A stretch of DNA of 64,000 nt from Paraburkholderia sp. BL10I2N1 (GTDB taxonomy: Bacteria; Pseudomonadota; Gammaproteobacteria; Burkholderiales; Burkholderiaceae). The translations under genes and the position numbers were made by a program. The stretch lies in assembly GCF_004361815.1 (NCBI RefSeq), contig NZ_SNWA01000001.1:3906001-3970000 (forward strand), written 5' to 3'. Of this stretch, positions 16,363 to 25,721 are shown piece after piece (position 1 is the stretch's first letter; every line of letters begins with the position of its first letter). The notes below the pieces were generated by a model. That model did not search any database and had not been told where the DNA came from. It saw nothing but the letters and a program-made list of their open reading frames with translations.

Positions 16363-19164
16363 TCATTCCGGCTCCGCTTTCTCCAGCCGCTTTTTCATGG
16401 CAGCGGTGATGCGCTGGCGGGTCTTCGCATACGCGGCCCACGGGTCCTGCTTTAGCCCGTCGAGCCGCTCGTGCAGGTTCGCGATGTTCCATTGATCGCC
16501 GGCCTTCGTGGCAGGCACTTCCTCCCACGTCAGTGGCACGGACACGCCAAGTCCCGGCCGCGCGCGCGTCGACCAGGCGGCGACCGTGCTGGACCCGCGG
16601 TTGTTGCGCAGATAGTCGACGAAGATTTTCTTCTTGCGGTTCTGCGCCCCCATCTTCGCTGCGAAGTGTGTCGGCAGCGTCGTCGCCATGTGCTGCGCGA
16701 CCGCCTGAGAGAACGCCTTCACTTCGTCCCAGCCAGCCTGCTTCGCAAGCGGCACGACGACATGCAGACCCTTGCCGCCACTCGTCTTGCAGAACGATAC
16801 GAGTCCCAGTTCCTCGAGCAGCGAACGGGTCAGCTGGGCGGCTTCGATCATGCTTTTCCAGCCAAGCGATGGATCGGGGTCGAGGTCGAATACCATGCGA
16901 TCGGGCTTCTCGATGCTCGAAGCGAGTGCGTTCCAGGTGTGCAGTTCGATGGTGCCCATCTGCGCGGCGCCGATGAGCGCCTTCAGGCTGTCGATCGTAA
17001 TCAGTGGTGGATGGCCCGGATCCAGATCGGGATGTTGCGTGACGCCCGGAATGGACAGTTTCTGGCTGTGCTTCTGAAAAAACAGTTCGCCGCCGATGTC
17101 CTCCGGCGCTCGCACGAGTGATACGGGACGGTCCTTTAGATGCGGCAGCAGCCAGTCGGCGACCGACTCGTAATAGCGCACGAGATCGATCTTGCGCGTG
17201 CCGGTGCTCCTGTCGATGACGCGGTCGGGATGCGACACACGCACGCTGGCGACGGTCGCACTGCCCGCTTTCGACGCGCCTGACTGAACGGCAGCATCCT
17301 TGCCGCTAGAGGTCGCCGGCCTGGCAGATTTTGCCGCACGTGCGGCTTCGCCCGACGCGCCTGAATCTCCGGCTACCCGCTTCGTCGCGCGCTGCTTCGG
17401 AGTTGACGGGTCCTGCATGGTGTCGTTGATAGTCTGCTGCACGTCGTCTCCTTTGCGCGGCGCTTCCTTCACGATCTGCCGCGCCGGCTTGTCGCGGCGC
17501 AGGCCGACGAACGATGCCTGCCGTACACTCCCCTCGTCGGTCCACTCGGCGAAATCGCATTCGGCTACCAGTTCCGGCTTTACCCAGTGCACAGGTGTAC
17601 GGCTGCGTTCATCAGGTGCGCTGGCAAACGGCATGCGCGACGTTTCACGCGCGTCGAGTTCCTTCTTCAGCGAATTCAGCAGCGCGGCATTGAAGCCGGT
17701 GCCGACGCGGCCCGCATACTGCAGCTTGCCCTTGCCGTCATACACGCCGAGCAGCAGCGCACCGAAGGCTGTGCGACTGCCCGCCGGCTCGGTATAGCCG
17801 CCGATCACGAATTCCTGGCGACGTCGGCATTTGAGTTTGATCCATGCCGCCGTACGGCCCGATGCATAGACGCTGTCGCGGCGCTTGCCGATGATGCCTT
17901 CGAGGCCCATCTCGCCGGCACTTTTCAGCAGGCCGTCGGCAGAGAAAGCGAAGTCATCGGAGAAACGCAGGATGTCACTTTCGAGCGGCTCAAGCAGCGC
18001 GCGCAGGATCGCGCGACGTTGCACGAGCGGCACGCCGCGCAGGTCGTAGCCGTTCAGAAACGGGATGTCGAACAGGTAGATGACGATGTCCTGAGGACGA
18101 TTGGCATCGAAGGCGTTTTGCAGCGCCTGGAAGCTCGGCACGCCGTTGCGGTCCAGCACCACGGCTTCACCGTCGAGCCACGCGGAATCGATGTCGAGCT
18201 GATCGAGTGGATCGACCTGCTTGCGGAATTTAGCGGTCCAGTCGTTGCCGGCACGCGTGAAAAGGTGCGTCTGCTGTTTCTTCGCATGACGGTCGATGCG
18301 CGCCAGCACGCGATAGCCATCGAACTTGATTTCGTACGACCAGTCGCCACCTGATGGCGCGCTGTCGACGAGCGTCGCGAGCTGCGGCTTCAAGGTCGCA
18401 GGAAGGGGTGCCTTGACCGCACCCGCGATTGCCGGCGAAACAGCCAGTTCGCGCAGGGACTGAGAACTGCGTGTAGCGACGATGTCGGTCTTTGTCGAAT
18501 CGGCTGCGCTCGCCCGCTTCCTTGCCACGGGTGGCTTCTTCACTTCAGCCTTGTTCTCTTTCGTCGGGTTCGCGCCGCCATCGAGCACGCTGCCCGGAAG
18601 TCTGGCAAGCACATTGAACTCGCTTTCGCTACGAGCCGCTTCATCGCGTTCCTTGATGAGAAGCCACTGCTCTTTGTCGCCGGTTCCTTGCATATGGCTG
18701 CGCACGAGCATCCAGTTGCCGTGCAGTTTCTCGCCATGCAAGGTGAATTTCAGTTTGCCGGCCTTGTACATTTCGCGCACATGCGCTTCGCCGCCGATGG
18801 GCTCCCACGTGCCGCGATCCCAGACGATCACGCTGCCCGCACCGTAATTGCCTTGCGGGATCTCACCCTCGAACGAACCGTACTCGAGCGGATGGTCTTC
18901 GACATGCACAGCCAGCCGCTTTACCGACGGATCGAGACTCGGCCCTTTCGGCACCGCCCACGACAACAGCGTGCCGTCGAGTTCCAGACGGAAGTCGTAA
19001 TGCAGACGACGCGCGTGGTGTTCCTGGATGACATATGAGAGCGCATGCGCGATCTGTCGCGACGGCTCGCCTGCAGGCGCACGCTTTTTCGCACCGGCGC
19101 CGGATGGCTCGGGCGTCTCGTTAAAGCGCCGCTTGCGGTGGTAGTTTTCGAGTCTGTCGGTCAT
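16363..19164 (-). CDS. ligD: DNA ligase D (phosphoesterase-ligase-polymerase)
   Basis: A 933-residue LigD, the multifunctional enzyme of bacterial non-homologous end joining. Domain order: 3'-phosphoesterase (about 45-190, with HHARRLHYDFRLE and EGEIPQGNYGAG), ATP-dependent ligase (about 255-560, catalytic Lys280 in YEIKFDGYR), and a primase-like polymerase (about 640-920, metal ligands Asp760 and Asp762 in FDLDP). Two low-complexity linkers, around 195-250 and 590-635, separate the domains. Start 19164 (MTDRLENYHRKRRF) is chosen because it begins the phosphoesterase family sequence. It lies 77 bases after ku on the same strand. Confidence 0.95.
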   Translation of the reverse strand: MTDRLENYHRKRRFNETPEPSGAGAKKRAPAGEPSRQIAHALSYVIQEHHARRLHYDFRLELDGTLLSWAVPKGPSLDPSVKRLAVHVEDHPLEYGSFEGEIPQGNYGAGSVIVWDRGTWEPIGGEAHVREMYKAGKLKFTLHGEKLHGNWMLVRSHMQGTGDKEQWLLIKERDEAARSESEFNVLARLPGSVLDGGANPTKENKAEVKKPPVARKRASAADSTKTDIVATRSSQSLRELAVSPAIAGAVKAPLPATLKPQLATLVDSAPSGGDWSYEIKFDGYRVLARIDRHAKKQQTHLFTRAGNDWTAKFRKQVDPLDQLDIDSAWLDGEAVVLDRNGVPSFQALQNAFDANRPQDIVIYLFDIPFLNGYDLRGVPLVQRRAILRALLEPLESDILRFSDDFAFSADGLLKSAGEMGLEGIIGKRRDSVYASGRTAAWIKLKCRRRQEFVIGGYTEPAGSRTAFGALLLGVYDGKGKLQYAGRVGTGFNAALLNSLKKELDARETSRMPFASAPDERSRTPVHWVKPELVAECDFAEWTDEGSVRQASFVGLRRDKPARQIVKEAPRKGDDVQQTINDTMQDPSTPKQRATKRVAGDSGASGEAARAAKSARPATSSGKDAAVQSGASKAGSATVASVRVSHPDRVIDRSTGTRKIDLVRYYESVADWLLPHLKDRPVSLVRAPEDIGGELFFQKHSQKLSIPGVTQHPDLDPGHPPLITIDSLKALIGAAQMGTIELHTWNALASSIEKPDRMVFDLDPDPSLGWKSMIEAAQLTRSLLEELGLVSFCKTSGGKGLHVVVPLAKQAGWDEVKAFSQAVAQHMATTLPTHFAAKMGAQNRKKKIFVDYLRNNRGSSTVAAWSTRARPGLGVSVPLTWEEVPATKAGDQWNIANLHERLDGLKQDPWAAYAKTRQRITAAMKKRLEKAEPE

Positions 19165-19241
19165 TGTCCGGCTCGCTTGTGCCCGGTCACGCGTGCGTTG
19201 CGTATACGTGAGTATGTGCCGAGGTGTACCCATGTGCGCCC

Positions 19242-20174
19242 TCAAGCTGCCCGACGCCTGCGTGGCGGCGCATCCTTCGGTCCGGTATCGCGACGGGCGC
19301 GGCGGACCGTCTTCGCCTTTCGGCGGGTTGAAGTTTCCGCTTCCCCGTCGTCATCGCCGCGCGCGGCCGCCTTGCTCTTGCCGCGCCCCAGGCTGCGCTT
19401 CAGCAGGTCCGACAGATCGAGAATATCCGCCGACCGGCGCGGTGCGGCCTCCTTTTCAACCGCGCCGATTTCCTCTGTCTTGCCCGTGCGAACCTTCTTG
19501 TCGACCAGCGCCATGATGTCGTCGCGGAAGGTGTTGTGATAGCTCGACGGATCCCACGTGTCGCTCATGTCGTCGATGAGCTTTTTCGCCATCTCTAGTT
19601 CGCGGGCGGTGACCCCGGCCGATTTCAAACCCTCGGGCGGCAGCTTCAGTTCATCGAACGGACGCACTTCATCGGCCCAGTGCAGCGTGTTCAGCACAAG
19701 CACAGGTCCGAGTGGAACCAGCGCCGCCAGGTGCTGCTTGTTGTGCAGCACGACGTTAGCGACGCCGATCTTGCCTGAGGCCGCCATCGCCTCGCGCAGC
19801 AGCGCATAGACTTTTTCGCCCTTGCGATCGGGCGCCAGGTAGTACGGCGTGTCGAGGTACAGAAACGAGATCTCCGGCGCCTCGACGAACGCGAGAATAT
19901 CGACCGTCTGCGTCGACTCGGGGATCGCCGAGCGGATCTCGGCGTCCGACAGCACCACGTACTGGCCCTTCTCATATTCGAAGCCGCGCACGATGTTTTC
20001 CCGCGTGACTTCCTTGCCGGTTCGCTTGCTGATCTGCCGGTAGCCGATTGGATCGATCGAGCGCTTGTCGAGCAGATTGAAGCCGGCGTTCTCGGACTGC
20101 GTCGCCGGGTAAAGTTGCACCGGCACGTGCACGAGTCCAAAGCTGATCGCGCCTTTCCAGATCATATGTGCCAT
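19242..20174 (-). CDS. ku: Non-homologous end-joining protein Ku
   Basis: A 310-residue bacterial Ku. The opening MAHMIWKGAISFGLVHVPVQ is the Ku core signature, with the central beta-barrel/bridge region and MAKKLIDDMSDTWDPSSYHN near residue 200. The last 50 residues are a Lys/Arg-rich tail (KSKAAARG, RRKAKTVRRARR, PPRRRRAA), which in other Ku proteins aids DNA binding and LigD recruitment. A strong AAGGAG ribosome site precedes ATG 20174. The homodimer binds double-strand ends and recruits LigD, encoded next. The gene is preceded by a broken P450 on the same strand. Confidence 0.95.
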   Translation of the reverse strand: MAHMIWKGAISFGLVHVPVQLYPATQSENAGFNLLDKRSIDPIGYRQISKRTGKEVTRENIVRGFEYEKGQYVVLSDAEIRSAIPESTQTVDILAFVEAPEISFLYLDTPYYLAPDRKGEKVYALLREAMAASGKIGVANVVLHNKQHLAALVPLGPVLVLNTLHWADEVRPFDELKLPPEGLKSAGVTARELEMAKKLIDDMSDTWDPSSYHNTFRDDIMALVDKKVRTGKTEEIGAVEKEAAPRRSADILDLSDLLKRSLGRGKSKAAARGDDDGEAETSTRRKAKTVRRARRDTGPKDAPPRRRRAA

Positions 20175-20343
20175 GGTGCGCTCCTTGAAGTCCGAAACTT
20201 GAGAGAAGCAGCAAACGTGCCACTGGCATCAGCCTGGACGCTCGTAGCCAGTGCGAGGCGAAAGCCTGTTGATAGTGGTCGCGCGGCCCAGGCGCAGGAT
20301 GTAACTCTTGCCTCGCGCGAGAAAAAGATACGGCCTGTGCTGC

Positions 20344-21371
20344 CTAGCCGACCTCGCAGGGCACCGCAGCGAAACCGCGGAAACGTACGCGGCCGCCGCG
20401 GGTCGGTTCGCCGCTCAAGCGCCAGGCCGGAAAGCGCTGCACAAACCGGCCGATGGCGACGCGTGCCTCAAGTCGCGCGAGCGACAGGCCTGCGCACTGA
20501 TGGATGCCGAATCCAAACGCGAGATGGCGGTTTGGCTCGCGCCGGATGTCGAAGCGATCAGGGTCCGCGAACTGTTCCGGGTCACGATTCGCCGCGCCAA
20601 TGCACAGCGTGACCGGCGTGCCCTTCGCCACCGGGACGCCCCCGATCTCCGTATCGACGGTCGTCATGCGATTGCCGAGCTGGTTCGAACTTTCGAAGCG
20701 CAGGCATTCTTCGACCGCGCTGCCGATCACGCGCGCCCGCGCCGCGCAATGAGATCCTTCAGGTAGTGCACGAACTCAGTCACGGCGCGATTGCCGCGCT
20801 CGAGTTGTTGCGCGTTCAACGCGGGTTCGAGGGCACCGAGAATCGCCAGTGACCATTCGCGCAACGGCCCACGCTCCTCATGCGGCACGGCCAGCAGGTC
20901 GCCGATGATCTCGACCGGAATCGCCGACGCGAACCACTCAATCAGATCGATGCGCCCACGCGCCGCAGCGTCATCGAGCAGGCCGTCGACGAGGCGGATC
21001 AGGTCGGGCTCCATCGCCGCAATGGCACGCGCGGTCAACGCCCCGGCGATCAGCTTGCGCACGCGCGTGTGCAGGGGCGGATCGTTGAAGACGAGGCTCG
21101 TCGTGTGATGCTCGTACAGTGGCGATTCCCCGTACTTCGGGCGGAATTCGACCGTCTTGTCGGAACTGAACGTTTTCGGATCGCGATACACCGCCTGAAC
21201 GTCGCGATAGCGTGTGAGGAACAGCGAGCCGTTCGGCATTCGTTTGACAGGAGCGTGTGCGCGCAGCGCGCGATACGTCGGATAGGGATCCGCATAAAAC
21301 GCGGCGTCGAGGTGCTGCAGGTCGAAGTCGCGCGCAAGTGCGTGATCGTCGATGGCGGCGGTCGGGGTCAT
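20344..21371 (-). pseudogene. Cytochrome P450, disrupted: frameshift with loss of the I-helix region
   Basis: Two reading frames make one broken P450. Frame one (start 21371, stop at 20727) encodes about 214 residues of N-terminal P450 sequence, from the DPYPTYRALR region through the helix F/G part (EIIGDLLAVPHEERGP) to YLKDLIARRGRA. Frame two (about 20733 to 20344) carries the K-helix (VEECLR, the ExxR motif) and the heme loop FGFGIHQCAG. The I helix with its oxygen-activating A/G-G-x-E/D-T-T motif is absent. The combined coding, about 343 residues, is some 55-60 short of a usual P450. The junction lies in a run of GCGCGG-type sequence, suiting a slippage deletion or an assembly error. A GGAGAC ribosome site precedes 21371. 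Confidence 0.8.
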
Positions 21372-21498
21372 CCGGTGTCTCCATTTCTGTGCCACGTCTC
21401 CGGCCGGGCGCGCAGCACCGTTTGTGAGGTCAGTATGAGGCACCTCGGCTCATCCGTGCAGGGGCACACGGATGCACGGATGCACAACGGCAAACCGT

Positions 21499-21504
21499 TA
21501 CAAT
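21499..21504 (+). promoter_or_regulatory. Candidate -10 for serB
   Basis: TACAAT 46 bases before the serB ATG, between the divergent P450 remnant and serB. No strong -35 is seen at 17 bases. Confidence 0.4.
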
Positions 21505-21549
21505 AGCGGGATTTTCCGCGCGCGCCGCGCGCTCTTCCCTGCGTCGTCC

Positions 21550-22389
21550 ATGAACCTCGTCATCCAAAGCCCCGCGCCGCTCCCCGAAGCCCATGTCAAA
21601 CCGCTCGTCGCGATCGCGCGCGGCACACGTGCAACCCCTGTCGACCAATACGCCCTGCGTATCGAAGGGGCGGACCCCGCCCAGCGCGGTGACATCGACG
21701 TCTACTGCGGCACGCATCAACTCGACTACGCGTTCATCGAACCGGGCCGGCGCTTCGCCGACTTCGGCCTCGTCGCGATGGACATGGATTCGACGCTGAT
21801 CACCATTGAATGTATTGATGAGATCGCCGATTTCTGCGGGCTCAAGGCGGAAGTCGCGGCAATCACCGAAGCATCGATGCGCGGCGAGATCAAGGATTTC
21901 AACGAGAGCCTGACGCGCCGGGTCGCGCTGCTGATGGGCCTCGATGCAGCGGCTCTCGAACGGGTCTATGAAGAGCGGTTGCGGCTGTCGCCAGGCGCTG
22001 AGCGCATGCTTGCCGGAGCCAAAGCGGCCGGCCTCAGGACATTGCTCGTGTCGGGCGGCTTCACGTTTTTCACCGAAAAACTGAAGGCGCGTCTCGGTCT
22101 CGATTTCACGCGTGCGAATACGCTGGAGATTATCGACGGAAAGCTGACCGGCAACGTCGTCGGCGAAATCGTCAACGCGGACGTCAAGGCACGCATGCTG
22201 CGGGAAACCTGCGCGCAACTCGGCATCGAACCGGCCCGCGCAATCGCAATGGGCGACGGCTCGAACGATCTAAAGATGATGGCCGAAGCGGGCGTGTCGG
22301 TCGCCTTCCGCGCGAAGCCAGTGGTGCGCGAAGCCGCGAGCGTCGCGTTCAACCATGTCGGGCTCGACGGGTTGCTGCGGCTCTTCTGA
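21550..22389 (+). CDS. serB: Phosphoserine phosphatase
   Basis: A 279-residue HAD-superfamily phosphatase that makes serine from phosphoserine, the last step of serine synthesis. DMDSTLITIECIDE (about 78-91) carries the nucleophilic Asp and the general acid Asp of motif DxDST; VSGGFTFF is motif II; the Lys of KLTGNVVG and the GDGSNDLKMM motif IV complete the site. The N-terminal 70 residues form a small domain as in other proteobacterial SerB. Start 21550 (MNLVIQSPAP) is preferred over a Met 26 codons upstream. A bidirectional terminator separates it from convergent metC. Confidence 0.93.
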   Translation: MNLVIQSPAPLPEAHVKPLVAIARGTRATPVDQYALRIEGADPAQRGDIDVYCGTHQLDYAFIEPGRRFADFGLVAMDMDSTLITIECIDEIADFCGLKAEVAAITEASMRGEIKDFNESLTRRVALLMGLDAAALERVYEERLRLSPGAERMLAGAKAAGLRTLLVSGGFTFFTEKLKARLGLDFTRANTLEIIDGKLTGNVVGEIVNADVKARMLRETCAQLGIEPARAIAMGDGSNDLKMMAEAGVSVAFRAKPVVREAASVAFNHVGLDGLLRLF

Positions 22390-22434
22390 CGCACATACAG
22401 CCCGGCCAGTGATGTGGTGGCCGTGTCGCCGTAA

Positions 22435-22471
22435 AAAAAGCCGCCCCTGAACTCAGTCAGGAGCGGCTTTT
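22435..22471 (+). terminator. Bidirectional terminator between serB and metC
   Basis: AAAAAGCCGCCCCTGA and TCAGGAGCGGCTTTT form a long stem with one C-A mismatch and a 6-base loop. A runs on the left and T runs on the right give U tracts in both directions. Confidence 0.88.
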
Positions 22472-22502
22472 CTATCGCCGTGTGCCGGGTCAAAGCAGTC
22501 CG

Positions 22503-23687
22503 TTATGCCAGGGTCGCGAGGCTGTGCTCGATATCCGCGCGCAAATCGGACTCTTCCTCGAGGCCGATATAGAACCGTACGAGCGTGCCACGATCCGGCC
22601 ATTGCGCGGCCGTTCGCATCGAAGCAACGTCATACGGCATCGCAAGGCTGTGCGCACCGCCCCAGCTCCATCCCAGCGAAAACAGCTCCAGCGACTCGCA
22701 GAACGTATCGATTTGCGCAGCACTGTACTTTGCGTCGAACACGACGGAAAAGAGTCCGCCCGCGCCGGTGAAGTCGCGCAAATAGAACTCATGACCCGGA
22801 CAGTCCGGCAGCGCGGGATGCAGCACCGCTGCGATCTCCGGACGCGTCTTGAGCCACTTCGCGATATTGAGCGCGCTGCGATCGTGCTGCTCGAAACGGA
22901 TCTTCATGCTCGGCAGGCTGCGCAGGATCAGCGAACAGTCGTCCGACGATACGCCGATTCCCATGCGCATCCGCGCCGCCTTCAGCTTGAGATGCAACTC
23001 ACGGTCGACGGTGATCGTCGCGCCCATCAGCACGTCGCCGCCGCCCGACTGGTATTTCGTCAAGGCCTGCACCGAGATGTCGACGCCCTGTTCGAACGGT
23101 CGGAAGGCGAGCCCCGCCGACCACGTGTTGTCGATCGCCGTCACGACGTTGCGTGCGCGAGCCGCCGTGGTGATCGCGCGTACGTCGGGCACTTCCATCG
23201 TCACGGAACCCGGCGCCTCGAGCCAGATGAGACGCGTGTTCGGCTGGATCAGATCGGCAATACCCGCGCCGATCATCGGATCGTAAAAGCGCGCCGTAAT
23301 GCCGAAATCGCGCGCGAGCCAGTCGCCATGATCACGGTTCGGCGAATACACGTTGTCGGGAATCAGCACGTCGTCGCCGGTTTTCACCAGCCCGAAATAG
23401 ACGTTCGAAATCGACGACAGCCCCGACGGCTGCAAGAGCGCGTGATTGCCGCCTTCGAGCGCCGCGAGACGCTGCGCGAGCACGAGCGAGGTCGGCGTCG
23501 CGTGCAAACCGTAGCGCCATTGGGCGTCGTTGCGCCAGTCGAGTGCGCGCATTGTCGCCAGATCCGGAAACACGACGGTCGAGGCGCGTGTAACCGGCAC
23601 AGCGAACGATTCGAAGCCGGGCGTGAGGTCGTCTTCCGCGCGCACGATGCGGGTCTGCAAGCCGCGGCTGGATTTAGCGTCAGTCAT
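22503..23687 (-). CDS. metC: Cystathionine beta-lyase
   Basis: A 394-residue PLP enzyme of the Cys/Met metabolism family. Conserved stretches include ALTKYQSGGGDVLMG with the PLP lysine, EAPGSVTMEVPD, DNTWSAGLAF and RFYIGLEEESDL. The protein cleaves cystathionine to homocysteine, pyruvate and ammonia on the way to methionine. The SAGL/NTWSAG context favours beta-lyase over cystathionine gamma-synthase, but family members overlap in activity. It is monocistronic in appearance, convergent with serB, and followed upstream by the secreted-protein gene on the same strand. Confidence 0.88.
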   Translation of the reverse strand: MTDAKSSRGLQTRIVRAEDDLTPGFESFAVPVTRASTVVFPDLATMRALDWRNDAQWRYGLHATPTSLVLAQRLAALEGGNHALLQPSGLSSISNVYFGLVKTGDDVLIPDNVYSPNRDHGDWLARDFGITARFYDPMIGAGIADLIQPNTRLIWLEAPGSVTMEVPDVRAITTAARARNVVTAIDNTWSAGLAFRPFEQGVDISVQALTKYQSGGGDVLMGATITVDRELHLKLKAARMRMGIGVSSDDCSLILRSLPSMKIRFEQHDRSALNIAKWLKTRPEIAAVLHPALPDCPGHEFYLRDFTGAGGLFSVVFDAKYSAAQIDTFCESLELFSLGWSWGGAHSLAMPYDVASMRTAAQWPDRGTLVRFYIGLEEESDLRADIEHSLATLA

Positions 23688-23733
23688 GTTGGATTCGTGA
23701 AAAGTGGGGTGACTTCAGTGCACGGCCTGAGCG

Positions 23734-24399
23734 TCAGTCGCCCGTCGTCAGGTTACTCACACCGCCGACCGGATGGCCGCCGCCTGTCGTCGGCACAGGC
23801 GTGGCAGACGCCGCGGCGGCGGGTTTACCGGCCACCGCGGCCACCGCGGCCGCAGCGGTTGCGGCCTGTCCAGGCACGCCCGCGCTGCCTATGGCCGGGG
23901 CTGCCTGACCGGGTGCCAGCAGGTGCAGATCGAACGGTTGCGGATCGGAGTCGTCGACATTCGTCCGGTCGCCCGTGAGCGTGCCGTCGGCCGCAAACTT
24001 GCCGACCCAGTTGCCGGTGATATGCGTGCCGTCGTTAGACTCTTCGCCTTCCAGCGTATCGCCATCGCGATCGCCCGCGACCAGGATCACCTGACCCGTG
24101 TCAGTGAACTGGTACTCACCGTGCACACCGGACGGGTCGTCGGTTTTCGGCCCGAGGTGCAACACGATCTGGCGCGTCCCGAGCGTGCCTGTATAGCGCG
24201 GGAACTTCGCAAAATCCGCGCTCGGCTTCAAGGGCAACTGGATCGGCGCGGGCGCGGCCAGCTCTTTCACCGCATCACTTTCCGCCCGCGCCACCGAAGG
24301 CAGCAACGTGCCCGCACCGCTCACCAGCATGAACGCGCATGCGCCAGCGATCATTGTGCGCCACGACGTGACGCCCTTCATCGACTTCGATTGCTGCAT
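23734..24399 (-). CDS. Secreted hypothetical protein with Ala-rich C-terminus
   Basis: A 221-residue protein with a long signal peptide (about 1-39, ending SVARA|ES). The mature core (about 50-150) contains RYTGTLGTRQIVLHLGPK, YQFTDTGQVILVAGDRDGD and HITGNWVGKFAADG, a beta-rich unit of the kind seen in small periplasmic proteins of unknown function. From about 165 the chain becomes Ala/Gly/Pro-rich. I do not know the family. It lies 46 bases upstream of metC and 41 bases downstream of bktB, all on the minus strand. An alternative start is the Met at 24381. Confidence 0.65.
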   Translation of the reverse strand: MQQSKSMKGVTSWRTMIAGACAFMLVSGAGTLLPSVARAESDAVKELAAPAPIQLPLKPSADFAKFPRYTGTLGTRQIVLHLGPKTDDPSGVHGEYQFTDTGQVILVAGDRDGDTLEGEESNDGTHITGNWVGKFAADGTLTGDRTNVDDSDPQPFDLHLLAPGQAAPAIGSAGVPGQAATAAAAVAAVAGKPAAAASATPVPTTGGGHPVGGVSNLTTGD

Positions 24400-24440
24400 C
24401 CTATCCTTCCTTCGTCCATCGTGCCGCGCATGCAGCCGCG

Positions 24441-25625
24441 TCAGATCCGCTCAAAGATCGCCGCGATGCCCTGCCCGCCGCCGATGCACATCGTCACGAG
24501 CGCATAGCGCCCACCGATGCGCTGCAGTTCGTACAGCGCCTTCACGGTGATCAACGCGCCGGTCGCGCCGATCGGGTGGCCGAGCGAAATGCCGGAGCCG
24601 TTCGGATTGACCTTCGCGGGGTCGAGCCCAAGTTCCTTGCTGACCGCGCAGGCCTGCGCGGCAAATGCTTCGTTCGCCTCGATCACGTCGAGGTCCGCGA
24701 CCGTGAGGCCGGCGCGTTCGAGCACCTTGCGCGTGGCCGGCACCGGGCCGATGCCCATATACGCCGGGTCGACGCCCGCATGCGCGTAAGCGACCAGCCG
24801 GGCGAGCGGCTTCGCGCCGCGCTTTTCGGCCACGCTGCGCTCCATCAGGACGACCGCGGCTGCGGCGTCGTTGATGCCCGACGCGTTGCCCGCCGTCACC
24901 GTGCCGTTTTCCTTTGCGAACACCGGCTTGAGCTTCGAGAAATCTTCAGGCGATGCGTTCAGTCGCACGTGTTCGTCTGTATCGAAGACCGTGTCGCCCT
25001 TCTTCGATGGGATCGTGATCGGAAGAATCTGTTCCTTGAAGTAGCCGCTCCCGATCGCTTTTGCCGCGCGGCGGTGCGATTCGAGCGCGAGCGCGTCCTG
25101 CGCTTCGCGCGAGATGTCGAATTTCTTCGCGACATTCTCGGCGGTCACACCCATATGGATCGACTGGAACGGGTCGTTCAGCGCGCCCAGCATCATGTCG
25201 ATCAGGCGGGAATCGCCCATGCGCTGACCGAAGCGCGCAGCCGGCATCACATACGGCGCGCGGCTCATGCATTCCGAACCACCACCGATCGCGATGTCCG
25301 CGTCTCCCAGCAGGATGCCCTGCGCGGCCGACACGATGGCCTGCAGGCCAGAGCCGCACAGCCGGTTCACGGTCAGCGCGGGCGCGTGCTGCGCGACGCC
25401 TCCGTTGAGCGCGGCGACACGGGCCAGATACATGTCCTTCGGCTCCGTGTGAACCACGTTGCCGAACACGACGTGACCGACTTCGTCGCCCGCCACCTTC
25501 GCCCGCGCGAGCACTTCATGGACCACGCGTGCGCCCAGATCCGTCGGCGAAAAATCCTTCAGGCTGCCGCCGAAATCACCGATGGCCGTCCGTACGCCGC
25601 TCACCACTACGACTTCCTTTTGCAT
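24441..25625 (-). CDS. bktB: Beta-ketothiolase (acetyl-CoA acyltransferase), BktB-type
   Basis: A 394-residue thiolase that joins or splits beta-ketoacyl-CoA. The nucleophile is Cys90 in NRLCGSGLQA; His350 in GHPIGATG and Cys380 in CIGGGQG complete the site. These positions and the length match BktB of Cupriavidus, which accepts propionyl-CoA and supplies 3-ketovaleryl-CoA for mixed-chain PHA. The start at 25625 (MQKEVVVVSG) has a GAGAGGAG ribosome site; a longer frame to 25697 adds 24 unrelated residues. A separate PhaA thiolase is encoded about 4 kb away, so the cell has two thiolases here. Confidence 0.9.
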   Translation of the reverse strand: MQKEVVVVSGVRTAIGDFGGSLKDFSPTDLGARVVHEVLARAKVAGDEVGHVVFGNVVHTEPKDMYLARVAALNGGVAQHAPALTVNRLCGSGLQAIVSAAQGILLGDADIAIGGGSECMSRAPYVMPAARFGQRMGDSRLIDMMLGALNDPFQSIHMGVTAENVAKKFDISREAQDALALESHRRAAKAIGSGYFKEQILPITIPSKKGDTVFDTDEHVRLNASPEDFSKLKPVFAKENGTVTAGNASGINDAAAAVVLMERSVAEKRGAKPLARLVAYAHAGVDPAYMGIGPVPATRKVLERAGLTVADLDVIEANEAFAAQACAVSKELGLDPAKVNPNGSGISLGHPIGATGALITVKALYELQRIGGRYALVTMCIGGGQGIAAIFERI

Positions 25626-25721
25626 CGCTCGCTCCTCTCTATCCTGAATCGTGATCTGGAATCCGTCCGGCGGCTCGCTGGCCGCCTTGTTCCCCACTGC
25701 GTGCCCGACGGCGTGCTGCCA

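Noticed and set aside
21469..21484. Short direct repeat ACGGATGC x2 upstream of serB
   Set aside because: Only two 8-base copies; could occur by chance and no binding site is recognised.
22389..22503. SAM or other riboswitch near metC
   Set aside because: The metC leader (above 23687) is only 46 bases before the next gene and shows no SAM-type core; the structure at 22435-22471 is a terminator.
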